Shown here: positions 40,970 through 49,975 of the stretch, piece by piece
Layout of the letters: each line of letters starts with the position of its first letter
Numbering within the stretch: the stretch's first letter is position 1
NCBI GenBank assembly: GCA_949825045.1
Contig: OX463808.1
Coordinates: 24,427,674-24,491,673, forward strand
Direction of reading: 5' to 3'
From: Argyresthia goedartella
Taxonomy: Eukaryota; Arthropoda; Insecta; Lepidoptera; Argyresthiidae
Length of the DNA stretch: 64,000 nt
Notes under the pieces: model-generated
Told to the model about the DNA's origin: nothing
Database searches by the model: none
The model's input: only the letters and a program-made list of their open reading frames with translations
Made by a program: the position numbers and the translations under genes

Positions 40970-43262
40970 ATGTAGATCTTGTATATATAATTAGTCGTTG
41001 TCTCTATGATGAGTACAGCACTATTGTAATTATGGAGGGAAATCATTCAAATATTAGTCGGAACGATTTGAATAAAATTGTTGAAACATTTCTAGACTTA
41101 CATATTAGAATGAAAGGCAAATTTATAACACGCAATTTTTCATACGCCTGTAATTTGACAGAACAAATCTGTGCATTCTATGCATATTCATTGATTTAAT
41201 TTAACGTGTCATCATAGTGATGCTATTTTATATTTCGACATGAATAATTTTATTTATAACTTTACTCTGACTCAGGATACGTTGTACCTGTCTAATAAAT
41301 ATAGAAAATTTGTAGCTACATTGTTAGCATATAATATATGCAAAACAGCTATAGTTGGTTAAACCAAGTTCAACTTTACATCAGCTGTTTCTGTTGAACA
41401 GACTAATTAGAAACCTGCTTATGTTAAGGGTAAGATGACATCCACCCCTATTGGAAATTCACCGGTTAATAATACTTTGCATGCAACATTGGAATATGCT
41501 CCAAGTAATTTAAATTAGTTCATAAGACAATGGAGGAAATCTCTAGCCTACAAGAGCCACCAAATATGTCAAAGGGTAGGCCGCACTTAAATATTAGCCA
41601 TCAAAACATCCAGGGGCTACCTGGCAAAGATCTTGTATTAGAATTAATTCAAAAAAAATCTGACATCTATGTTATTTGTGTTACAGAACACTGGTTTGAC
41701 ACTGGAACACTAAATTCATCTCCATATGAAGCAGAGACTTTATTAAACACCAACACTAGCGTCAGTAATGTATATTTAAATAAATTTCATGTATATCTCC
41801 AGGACATTGTCAAAACGTTTAGATTAATTAACTTAAAAAATTATGAAGACCTGTAGGGTATATCAGTCAAAGTTATTGGTTCGGTAATTCTAGTTTAAGC
41901 ACCAAATTAAGCTTATATATTCAATAAATGTGTTGGCGATGGAGTTTTCCCAGACCTCATGAAAAACAGTAAACTGATACCTCTGTTCAAGTCAGGAGAC
42001 AAGGGTGATCCTTCAAATTTCAGACCAATCTGTACTTCCAGTACTAAGTAAAATATTACTGTGTATACGCCAAACAATACGGTTTTACTAGGGGTAAATC
42101 GATTACGGATGCAGGTATTACCCTTATATCTCATATTAATCCTCGAGGTATGCCGCACAGGATGCTATCGAAGTTTTTTGCGATCTGTCGAAGGCATTTG
42201 CATTGCATTGCATTTATTCCTGGTATATATTAACGATCTGCCTTTCATGGTGGAGAAATTGACTGGCATAGTGTTGTTTGCTGATGATGATGATGGTGAT
42301 GATACTTCAATGGTCTTCAAAATTGAAAGACAAAAAGAAGATTTTGATGGTGTTAGGTTATCTTTAACCTTGAATTGGTTCACAGTTGATAATTTATTGT
42401 TGAACGCTGCTAGAACCAAGTGTATCAAATTCTCACTTCCAAATGTCAGGCAAGTTGAGACCAGTTTAGTGTTAGACAGCATGTAGAGTAGTAAATGATA
42501 CAAAGTTTCTTGGAACTATTGATAGCAAATTGCAGTGGGGACCCCACATAGATAAATTACCTAGTAAATTAAGTTCTGCGGCTAACGCTGTTAGGAACAT
42601 CAGACAAAACGGGGATATGGCTACATCTAGGCTAGTATGTTTTACTTACTTTTTTATAGTATCATGTCATATGGTATCTTGTTGTGGGGGAAAGCAGCGG
42701 ATATTCAAACAATTTTTATATTACGGAAAAAAGCTATTCGAGCAATTTATAATTTAAATCGAACAGACTCATTAAGAGAGCTTTTTGAGAAAGAAATTGA
42801 CATAATAACTATAGCTAGTCAATTTATTTTCAAAAATATAATGTATTTACGCAATAACCTTACAATATCTTCCAAACATAGCGATAGCTGTAATGTTAAC
42901 CTAAGAAATAATCACAGACTAGTTGCGCCCCGGTTTAGACTTGCGAAGGTCAGCAATTATTTCAAGGGTCAGTGCATTCTCTACTACAATTAGATACCCC
43001 TCCCCTGGAGATTTTGAAATTGCCATTTGAGCAATTGTTGTTAATAATTTAGTAAGTATTTATTATTGCTTATTAATCATATTTTTTTAAAATATATTTG
43101 TATTAGTTAGTCACAATCAATTTTTAAAAGAGGTCTGAAAATCAATCTGTGGGAGTTTCTACGCCCTTCTTCTCCCACAGTGGTCCATTGTAGAGAAGAG
43201 GCAAAAAATTACGTTTGCTAAATATATGTAAATATCTACAGTACTAAAAAACGTTGGTTTTG
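40970..43262 (+). pseudogene. LINE family A, copy 6 (ORF1 end, ORF2 with deletions, 3' UTR)
   Basis: Starts within ORF1 (esterase-like 'YDEYSTIVIM', about 41,000). ORF2 opens at 41,530 ('EEISSLQEPPN', 'LNISHQNIQGLPG'), reaches 'VICVTEHWF' and then jumps to linker sequence, so most of the endonuclease is deleted. RT follows in shifted frames: 'GVNRLRMQ', 'VLFADD' followed by an acidic GATGAT expansion, 'TSMVFKIERQKEDF', 'LTLNWFTVDNLLLN'. The C-terminus is at 42,637-42,993. The 3' UTR hairpin is intact at 43,147-43,180, but the tail simple repeat is lost. Confidence 0.85.
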
Positions 43263-44274
43263 AATGTGACAATTAATTAATTTTTCTACTTGTTTTTCAC
43301 TGTGGGTGAGTCGCTCTTTTCACGCAGATTCTCGATAAGCACGTTGGATATATTATTTTACTTTTTATTTTTGTATTCTTTTTGGTTATACCAGAGACGA
43401 TTAATAGAGAGTGTGTTGCTACCTAGGAGCTCACATCTTCCACCACTTAACTAACAAGTGGGATACCCTAAGGGATTATTTAGATTTTAAGTAATTGTGT
43501 ATATTTGTATATTTTTTATGTAACCTTTCCTGTTTGTAACCCCTAAAAAAATAAATAAAATAAAAACATAAAAATAGTCTAGTCTACAATAAATAAATCC
43601 CAGTCTTTAGCAATGGCAGATAAACTACATCGCGTTATGAGTCCCCATAACGCGATGTAGTTTATCTGCGAAATAGGACTATCCTTCTAGAACGCAACGA
43701 AATTTACTGTGAAATAGACCTTTTTGTACCTACTTTATATCGCGAAAGAAGATTTGCATTCAAAACGTAATCTGGAATATCGTCGCTACCACAAAGATAA
43801 ACCAGAGAGTATACAAAGAATTGGTTTGTGAATTTAAGATTGCGAGTTCAGGACAGAAGTTTACACTGAAACTTATAACAACTAACTACGAGTACAAGAG
43901 AGGAGGTGCTGAATAACTGTGAACTGTTGAATAAGTATAAGTAACATTCAGAACAGCGCAATCCTAAACTAGAAGCCAGTGGTTTCGAATGCTGGGGCCT
44001 AATTCCAATAGACAATAACGGCTCAGTGACAATGACGCGACGACGACGGTCAACTTTAGTTATCTTTTGTCTGACGTTTTTGTAATCCCTTTCTTTTATC
44101 TGACGTTTTTGTAATCCCTTTCTCTTTGGTTTATACCTAAATTGTATGATTAGCAATAACCTCAATTTATACCACTAATCACCTAAAAATATTCTTCAAA
44201 CGCCAAATAATGGATACCTAAAGTTAACCGTGGGGCGAGATCCAAATGTATAATAATAATAATAATCATCTTTA
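43263..44274. other. No gene; small repeats
   Basis: Contains the 24-bp hairpin at 43,616-43,669, a 29-bp tandem duplication ('tctgacgtttttgtaatccc' twice, 44,070-44,125), and at 43,990-44,050 a ~60-bp unit ('gggcctaattcc'... 'ggctcagtgacaatgacgcg') repeated in inverse at 50,525-50,595. No coding sequence recognised. Confidence 0.55.
43616..43669. repeat. Perfect 24-bp hairpin with 6-nt loop
   Basis: GCAGATAAACTACATCGCGT+TATG at 43,616-43,639, a 6-nt loop, and the exact reverse complement at 43,646-43,669. No mismatches. No surrounding TIR element was identified. Confidence 0.95.
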
Positions 44275-44986
44275 TTTCAGACACAAGTTCCATAGTTCAC
44301 TTAAAACTAACACGTATATCACAGCATAAAGTTTGATATAAAATACATAAACATTACATATTAATGTTAGGTGGCAATATCCACCCACCGTTTATACATT
44401 TTCGTCAGTATAAGTCTTTTCGCCAGACTCCTACCTGATGATAATGTTGCTACACGAATCAACTCTGGACATAAAGGATGCTATCCGCTTACGCTGGATT
44501 GCATTAAAGGAATGGATATGGGCATCCGACATTTCTGAAGCGCTTCAGGCCCATCAGATGCCTAAAGATATGTAGGAAACCAGTATTCTGCCATGCGTCT
44601 TTTTGGTGTAGTTAGTCCAGAGCTGACACGTGTAGAATGTCTGGCAGAAAGTCCTAAAAAGTATCAGTTTCACGCCTGGCGATGACCTGTGGAGCCTCGG
44701 GCGACCATATTGCCAACAATACACAACGCCCTTCATTGAGTTCCACATCTGCGTCATCTTGCAGGCTTGACGTCAGGATGTGGCCAAGGTACCCAAATCT
44801 ATCCACTTCTTTTATAGGCTGTCCTTAAAGGTATACATTTACATATCATGATCATTATCATTACACCGTCTGAATATCACTATCGTGTTTTTTGCATATC
44901 TCTCGCAAATATCAGTGAGTTTTCTCAAACCTTTCATCGAGGGACTGATCAGCACCATATTGTCAACATAGCTCAGGTTATTGACA
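44275..44986 (-). pseudogene. LINE family D, 3' portion (RTE-like RT), downstream of LINE C
   Basis: Minus strand continues the RT begun at 48,192-48,630: 'VNNLSYVDNMVLISPSMKGL' (motif C with VDN in place of ADD), 'RKLTDICERYAKN', then in shifted frames 'VDRFGYLGHILTSSLQDDAD' and 'CQTFYTCQLWTNYTKK'. It ends near 44,275 in an (ATT)n tail after 'ctgaaataaagatg'. Degenerate. Confidence 0.75.
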
Positions 44987-47900
44987 AAATCAAAATCAAA
45001 ATCAAAATCATTTATTTCCATAGGATGTTGTTACATCACTTAGATCCGTCATTACATTTTTTTGGGTGAGTTCACTAACCCAATGACGGAATCTGTGGAG
45101 AAGAGCTCACCGAAGAAACTCCACAGTCGTCGCATCTTTTGCGTTTCCTTTTTTAAATAAAATATTGTCAAATTACAAAATGAATGCTAATTATATATCG
45201 AAACAGCCTGTTACTCAAACAATCTATTCCCATGGACATCTGTCCTCTAAGTAATCAGATATCCTGTAGTAACCTTTTTTATACAATTTCTGTTTTATTA
45301 TTATTTTAAACTTGTCTAAAGGTAAGTTTTTAATATCAGTAGGGACCTTATTGTAATAGCGTATACAATTGCCTTTAAAAGAATTACTAATTTTATGTAG
45401 TCGGCTTACATAAGCAACCAACTTGTCTTTATTTCTAGTATTAAAATTGTGTATATCACTGTACTTCTGAAAATTAGTTATATTTCTTTTTACATACACA
45501 AGATTGTCATAGATATATTGAGACACAAATGTCAGAATATTGATTTCTTTAAACTTTTCCCTCAGTGACACTCTAGGCCCTAATCTATAAATTGCACGAA
45601 CAGCCCGTTTCTGCAGAATAAATATACTATTAGCATTCGCAGCGTGACCCCACAATAAAATACCATAGGTCATTAGACTATGAAAGTAACTAAAGTAGAC
45701 TAGTCTAGCGGTGTCTACGTCGGTAAGAGCTCTAATTTTTTTAACTGCGAACGCTGCCGAACTCAGTCTGTTCGACAATTTATTTATATGAGGATCCCAT
45801 TGTAGTTTGGCGTCTAAAGTAATGCCCAAAAAGTCAGTCGACTGCACAAGGTCCAATCTCTGTCCTTTTATAAATATGTCTGTAGTTACCGGGTTCACAT
45901 TGGGTAACACGAATTTAATACATTTAGTTTTCTTTTCATTAAGTAATAAATTGTTAACAGTAAACCAGTTCACTATACTAGAGATAGCATTGTTTACCTC
46001 GTCATAATTTGATTGCTGTCTTTTAACTTTAAATATCAAAGAAGTATCATCGGCAAACAATACTAACCCATGTTTTGCTTTAACAAGGTAAGGTAAATCA
46101 TTAATATATACTAAAAACAAGAAAGGACCAAGAATTGAACCTTGCGGTACGCCCATACTTATTGAAGACCCAGGTGATCTTTTCCCATTAACATCGACCA
46201 TCTGAACCCTATCTGTTAGATATGACTCCAGAAGGCCAAGTGCCTGATCTTTTACACCATAATGGCGTAACTTCCTGACAAGAGTGTCATGATGGACGCA
46301 ATCAAAAGCCTTGGATAGATCGCATAAGACACCTATTGCATCCATTGCGTCTTCCCAGGCATCAAAAATATTGTCGATTAGTTCAACACCAGCATCGGCT
46401 GTTGAACGACCCTTTGTGAAACCAAACTGAGCAATATGAATTAAATTATTGAGATAAAAATGACTTTGCAATTGATTAAGTATGAGTTTTTCAAATATTT
46501 TGCTAAGCGTTGGTAGTATCGATATGGGTCTAAAATTGGTGGGGTCTGATGTACTACCAGCTTTGAATAAAGGTATAACTTTACTTAGTTTCATCAAGTC
46601 AGGAAACACACCACTATCTATACATTGATTAAATATACAACAAAGGTGAGGTGCAATACAATCTACAATGGAACTAATAATTTTTACTGATAGACCATGG
46701 GCGTCAGCTGTCTTTTTCATTTCCAGGGATTTAAACGCTTTTACAATGTCTTCATTATTTACGTGCCTAAATTTAAAATCTGTTTTACATTCCTCAAAGT
46801 TTTGTTTAAGTATAGATTCAGCATCAGCGGGAGATGAATTTAAAGACTTGGTTGTTGAAACTGGAATGTCCGTAAAGAAATTTTCGAAAGCTTTTGCTAC
46901 TTCTAGGTCTGTACTTAGCAATTGATTATCTATCTTAAGCTTGAAGTTATTATGTGTAGCTTTGGCCTTTCCAGTCTCTCTGTTTATAATTTTCCAAGTC
47001 GTTTTCATTACATTGCTACTAGATTCAATTTTGTTTTTAATGAAATTAGATTTAGCTACGGCACAAACGCGTTTAAACATTTTTGAATAACTACGAACAT
47101 AATCTAGAAAGGCCGTATTTTTGTTATATGATTTCTCTTCATAGAGTTCATATAATCTTCGTCTGCTCCTATGAATTCCAACTGTCGCCCAATCACTAAA
47201 CAAAGCTTTGTTATTAACTTTTATAGTTTTTGATTTAAATACCGTATCATATTCATTTTTGACAAGGTTAAATACTGAGTTGTACAACAAATTTGGATCG
47301 TCACTGTATGGTATTTCCCATAGTTTATCTAAAATATTATTCCTGTAGTGTTCAAGCCGAGTGTCACTAACGGGCACACATGTAATATCCTCTTTTTGGT
47401 CCTTTTTTATTTTAATATTGAATATACCTATCTGACCAGAGTGATCAGAGGTTAATTTATTGATGACCGATTTGAAAATGGGCGTAATGTTAGTAAATAT
47501 ATTGTCAATGCAGGTAGCAGATGTTGCAGTAATTCTAGTAGGCTCCAAAAACAGATAGTTCATGTTGTGACATAAAAATAAAGATTTTAATCTAGTACAA
47601 ATATTATTATCCTCTAACAGATTAACATTAAAATCACCACAAATTATAAAAAAATTGTTTTTATCGCTGATTTTAATCAACACTTCATCCATTTTCTTTT
47701 CGAATAAATCAAAGGATGAATCTGGTGGTCTGTATACGCTCATTACAATAAGTTGTTCAAGTTCAATACAGGCTATTTCCATGGTACGCTCAACAGACAG
47801 GCTCACTATGTCAACTCGTTCCTTATATTTAAAACTATTATTTACAAGTATTAAGGAGCCACCGCGATCAGCTGTTTTTCTGTTGAACGAACTAGCAACG

Positions 47901-48191
47901 TGGTGGTTATTAAAGTTGAACATGAACTGATAACTCTTTAAAAAGTGCTCTGTTATACATAAAATATCAATATTATTACAGTTCATGAATAACTCAATTT
48001 CCAGTTCTTTACTTAACATGCCCTGTATATTTTGATGAACCACGTTTAAAATATTCTTACTTTTACATTTTTCATTACTAGTAACTTGATTTAATGGGCA
48101 AGATGAAGGTATATTTATACAAATATTAATATTACTGCCAGAGTTACTCTCTGTTGTCCTATTATTGTTCCTATTATTATTGTCCTATATA
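44987..48191 (-). mobile_element. LINE family C, young 5'-truncated insertion inside LINE D
   Basis: Flanked by TGACA at 44,982-44,986 and 48,192-48,196, a 5-bp target duplication. Minus strand runs from about ORF2's start through an open ORF2 to a 3' UTR with a hairpin (stems at 45,092-45,100 and 45,119-45,126) and a (TTTTGA)n tail beside the left flank. ORF1 is missing, so the copy is 5'-truncated. Taking out the element rejoins LINE D in frame. Confidence 0.9.
45224..48043 (-). CDS. LINE C ORF2: endonuclease-reverse transcriptase, 939 aa, open
   Basis: Endonuclease at residues ~1-205: 'VHQNIQGML', 'ITEHF' (Glu ~32), 'YRPPDSS', 'CGDFNVNLL' (GDFN 136-139), 'CIDNIFT' and 'TSDHSG' (Asp-His 200-201). 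A linker (~230-430) is followed by RT at ~440-740: 'VIPLFKAGSTSDPTNFRPIS', 'DLSKAFDCVHH' (motif A Asp 575), 'GVPQGSILGPFLFLVYINDL' and 'LFADDTSLIF' (FADD 663-666). The C-terminal helical region ends 'YLEDRCPWE'. The frame stays open upstream to about 48,150, so the true start may lie before this ATG. Closest relatives are the dead family A copies. Whether it is active cannot be told, as the copy lacks ORF1 and a promoter. Confidence 0.9.
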   Translation of the reverse strand: MVHQNIQGMLSKELEIELFMNCNNIDILCITEHFLKSYQFMFNFNNHHVASSFNRKTADRGGSLILVNNSFKYKERVDIVSLSVERTMEIACIELEQLIVMSVYRPPDSSFDLFEKKMDEVLIKISDKNNFFIICGDFNVNLLEDNNICTRLKSLFLCHNMNYLFLEPTRITATSATCIDNIFTNITPIFKSVINKLTSDHSGQIGIFNIKIKKDQKEDITCVPVSDTRLEHYRNNILDKLWEIPYSDDPNLLYNSVFNLVKNEYDTVFKSKTIKVNNKALFSDWATVGIHRSRRRLYELYEEKSYNKNTAFLDYVRSYSKMFKRVCAVAKSNFIKNKIESSSNVMKTTWKIINRETGKAKATHNNFKLKIDNQLLSTDLEVAKAFENFFTDIPVSTTKSLNSSPADAESILKQNFEECKTDFKFRHVNNEDIVKAFKSLEMKKTADAHGLSVKIISSIVDCIAPHLCCIFNQCIDSGVFPDLMKLSKVIPLFKAGSTSDPTNFRPISILPTLSKIFEKLILNQLQSHFYLNNLIHIAQFGFTKGRSTADAGVELIDNIFDAWEDAMDAIGVLCDLSKAFDCVHHDTLVRKLRHYGVKDQALGLLESYLTDRVQMVDVNGKRSPGSSISMGVPQGSILGPFLFLVYINDLPYLVKAKHGLVLFADDTSLIFKVKRQQSNYDEVNNAISSIVNWFTVNNLLLNEKKTKCIKFVLPNVNPVTTDIFIKGQRLDLVQSTDFLGITLDAKLQWDPHINKLSNRLSSAAFAVKKIRALTDVDTARLVYFSYFHSLMTYGILLWGHAANANSIFILQKRAVRAIYRLGPRVSLREKFKEINILTFVSQYIYDNLVYVKRNITNFQKYSDIHNFNTRNKDKLVAYVSRLHKISNSFKGNCIRYYNKVPTDIKNLPLDKFKIIIKQKLYKKGYYRISDYLEDRCPWE

Positions 48192-48630
48192 TGACATTCC
48201 TGTCATCGAACCTAAACCCGACGGGGGTGCGGCTCAGCTCCACGATCAAATCGTTAGTGTATAAGTTTAACAGATTGTGAGAAGTGAGCCCCCCCTGCCT
48301 CACACCACAGGGAAGTCTGTAGCTGTCTGACAGCTCAAAGGCCCGACCTGACGCAAGAAGCTCAACAATCTCAGGTGCAACACCCGCGCTCGAGTCACGC
48401 AACTTCCTCCACAGTAGATCGTGATTGAGGGTTTAAAAGGCACGACTCAGATCTATGAAACTGGCATACACCGTGGTATTTTGTTGTTTATAATAGTCCA
48501 CAACCTGCTTCAGATCAAAACCAGTCATGTCTGTTGAATCCTGCGGTCGGAAATGAAATTAGGCCAGTGAAATGCCTGTCGTTGGCCAGGCTCGAGACGT
48601 CACCTGTTTTGTTCTTCGTGATCGGAACTG
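48192..48630 (-). pseudogene. LINE family D, 5' portion (RTE-like RT), upstream of LINE C
   Basis: Minus strand: 'VYASFIDLSRAF' (motif A region), 'LNHDLLWRKLRDSSAG', 'LPCGVRQGGLTSHNL' (motif B) and 'LYTNDLIVELSRTPVG', ending where LINE C inserted. A stop sits in the motif A region (about 48,435). Continues at 44,986-44,275. Confidence 0.75.
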
Positions 48631-49975
48631 AAGATTTCGGTTGCAAATCATTTAGAACTTAATACAAAGGCTAATGTAAAACTTGTTTCCAAATGGATCT
48701 ATAATGGGACAAAGCAAATATAAGCAAAAGGCTGATTTTGATGACTCAAGTATCTCTATATAGTTTGGATGCAATAAGGCTTCTTTCAGATGATTTTATT
48801 ATGTAGGAAAACAATCGGCCGTCATCTACAATTTACTGTCGGCCTATTATGTTCAAATTCATGAAAAAAAACAAAGAGTCTGCAGAAAGAAAGAGAAAAG
48901 TAGCTGAAGACCAAATTAAAATCCTACAGCCCACAAAAGTAGGAGACCTATTTGTAAGTCATGAGTTGCTTTTGACATTGATAGATGGTAAAATGTCTTC
49001 ATATATGTCTGACACTTCACCTGCTTCTTGCGATATCTGTGAAGCAAAGCCTAAAATGAACAATCTAAATGCGATTTACAGAAGACTAGTAGATAAAGAA
49101 ATGTACAAATACGGACTTTCGTCCTTACATGCCTGGATAAGATGTATGAAATGTTTACTTCGCATAGGCATGTTTATAATAATATAAAGCACTTATATTT
49201 GTTAATAATATTTCACGATTACAGGTTAGACTTCAAACAATGGACTGCAAGAAATGAAAATAAAGTCATATTAGTGAAACGTAAGAGGCAAATTCAAGAA
49301 TCGTTCAGAAATGAATGCAATTTACAGATTGAGATCGTTAAACAGCGCCCTGGAGTTTTTTTTTTGGGGATAGTAAAATCACTATTACGGGAATGAATGA
49401 AGATTGAATTAAAAGGTTTCATGTTATACTGCAAATAAAAGCATGTGTGAACGTAGATTTTTAAATTTTTCTCAGTTTTGCCGAGAAACAGCAACCTTGT
49501 TTGTAAAACTATCTTCTTCTTCAGCATTTCACCGTCCACCGTTGGACATATGCCTATGCATATGCATATGTAAAACTATATCCGTGGTAAAAGATGCCTT
49601 CTAGCGTCCCTATGATATACAAGGAGCAAACCTAATTAAATATTTTGGGTTGATGCAAATCGGTAAACATTCTGAAGGAGCTTCAGAAGCGAGAAAAAAA
49701 GAGTTTAGAAAATATAGAGAAGGGCATTCCAGAAAAGTAAACAGGTATGTGTCAAATGAAGAAATGTTGCATAATCCCCTTTTCTCGTCAGACCCTTACC
49801 TTACACTGTTACGACCAAGAATGACCAAACTCAAGAGTATACTCCAAATGACCAAACTCAAATGTTTCTGAGCTTCAGGAGAGAAGCTCAGAAACTCTTG
49901 ATGCCTACTAATCAAGAACAATTGTTGAACCTGAATTTATAGACACAAGCAATATAAGTGTTATTAGCGATATGG
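48625..49975 (+). pseudogene. Transib (RAG1-like) transposase remnant
   Basis: Successive blocks match the RAG1/Transib core in order. 'NVKLVSKWIYNG' (48,690) has Asn where the first catalytic Asp of the usual FDG is expected. Next come 'SLDAIRLLSDDFIM' and 'PSSTIYCRPIMFKFMKK', then 'SLHAWIRCMKCLL' and 'YRLDFKQWTARNE' with 'KRQIQESFRNE'. In another frame follow 'KITITGMNED' and 'FHVILQ', then 'RETATLFVKLYPW' up to a TAA and 'KMPSS'. The last block is 'SEGASEARKKEFRKYREGHS' and 'LFSSDP' (49,660-49,800). Transib is the DNA transposon superfamily related to RAG1. Here the coding sequence is broken by stops, frameshifts, deletions and a 57-bp insertion. No TIRs were found. Confidence 0.7.
49513..49569 (-). 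mobile_element. 57-bp LINE/RTE-type 3' end insertion with 10-bp target duplication
   Basis: GTAAAACTAT at 49,503-49,512 is repeated at 49,570-49,579. Between them the minus strand reads 'atgtccaacggtggacggtg' then 'aaatgctgaagaagaag', a typical lepidopteran RTE 3' UTR end. It splits the Transib 'FVKLYPW' codons, and removing it restores their frame. Confidence 0.8.

Noticed and set aside
42284..42306. GATGAT run as a functional acidic insertion in LINE A copy 6
   Set aside because: It is a microsatellite expansion next to the FADD codons in an already broken RT; no function is likely.
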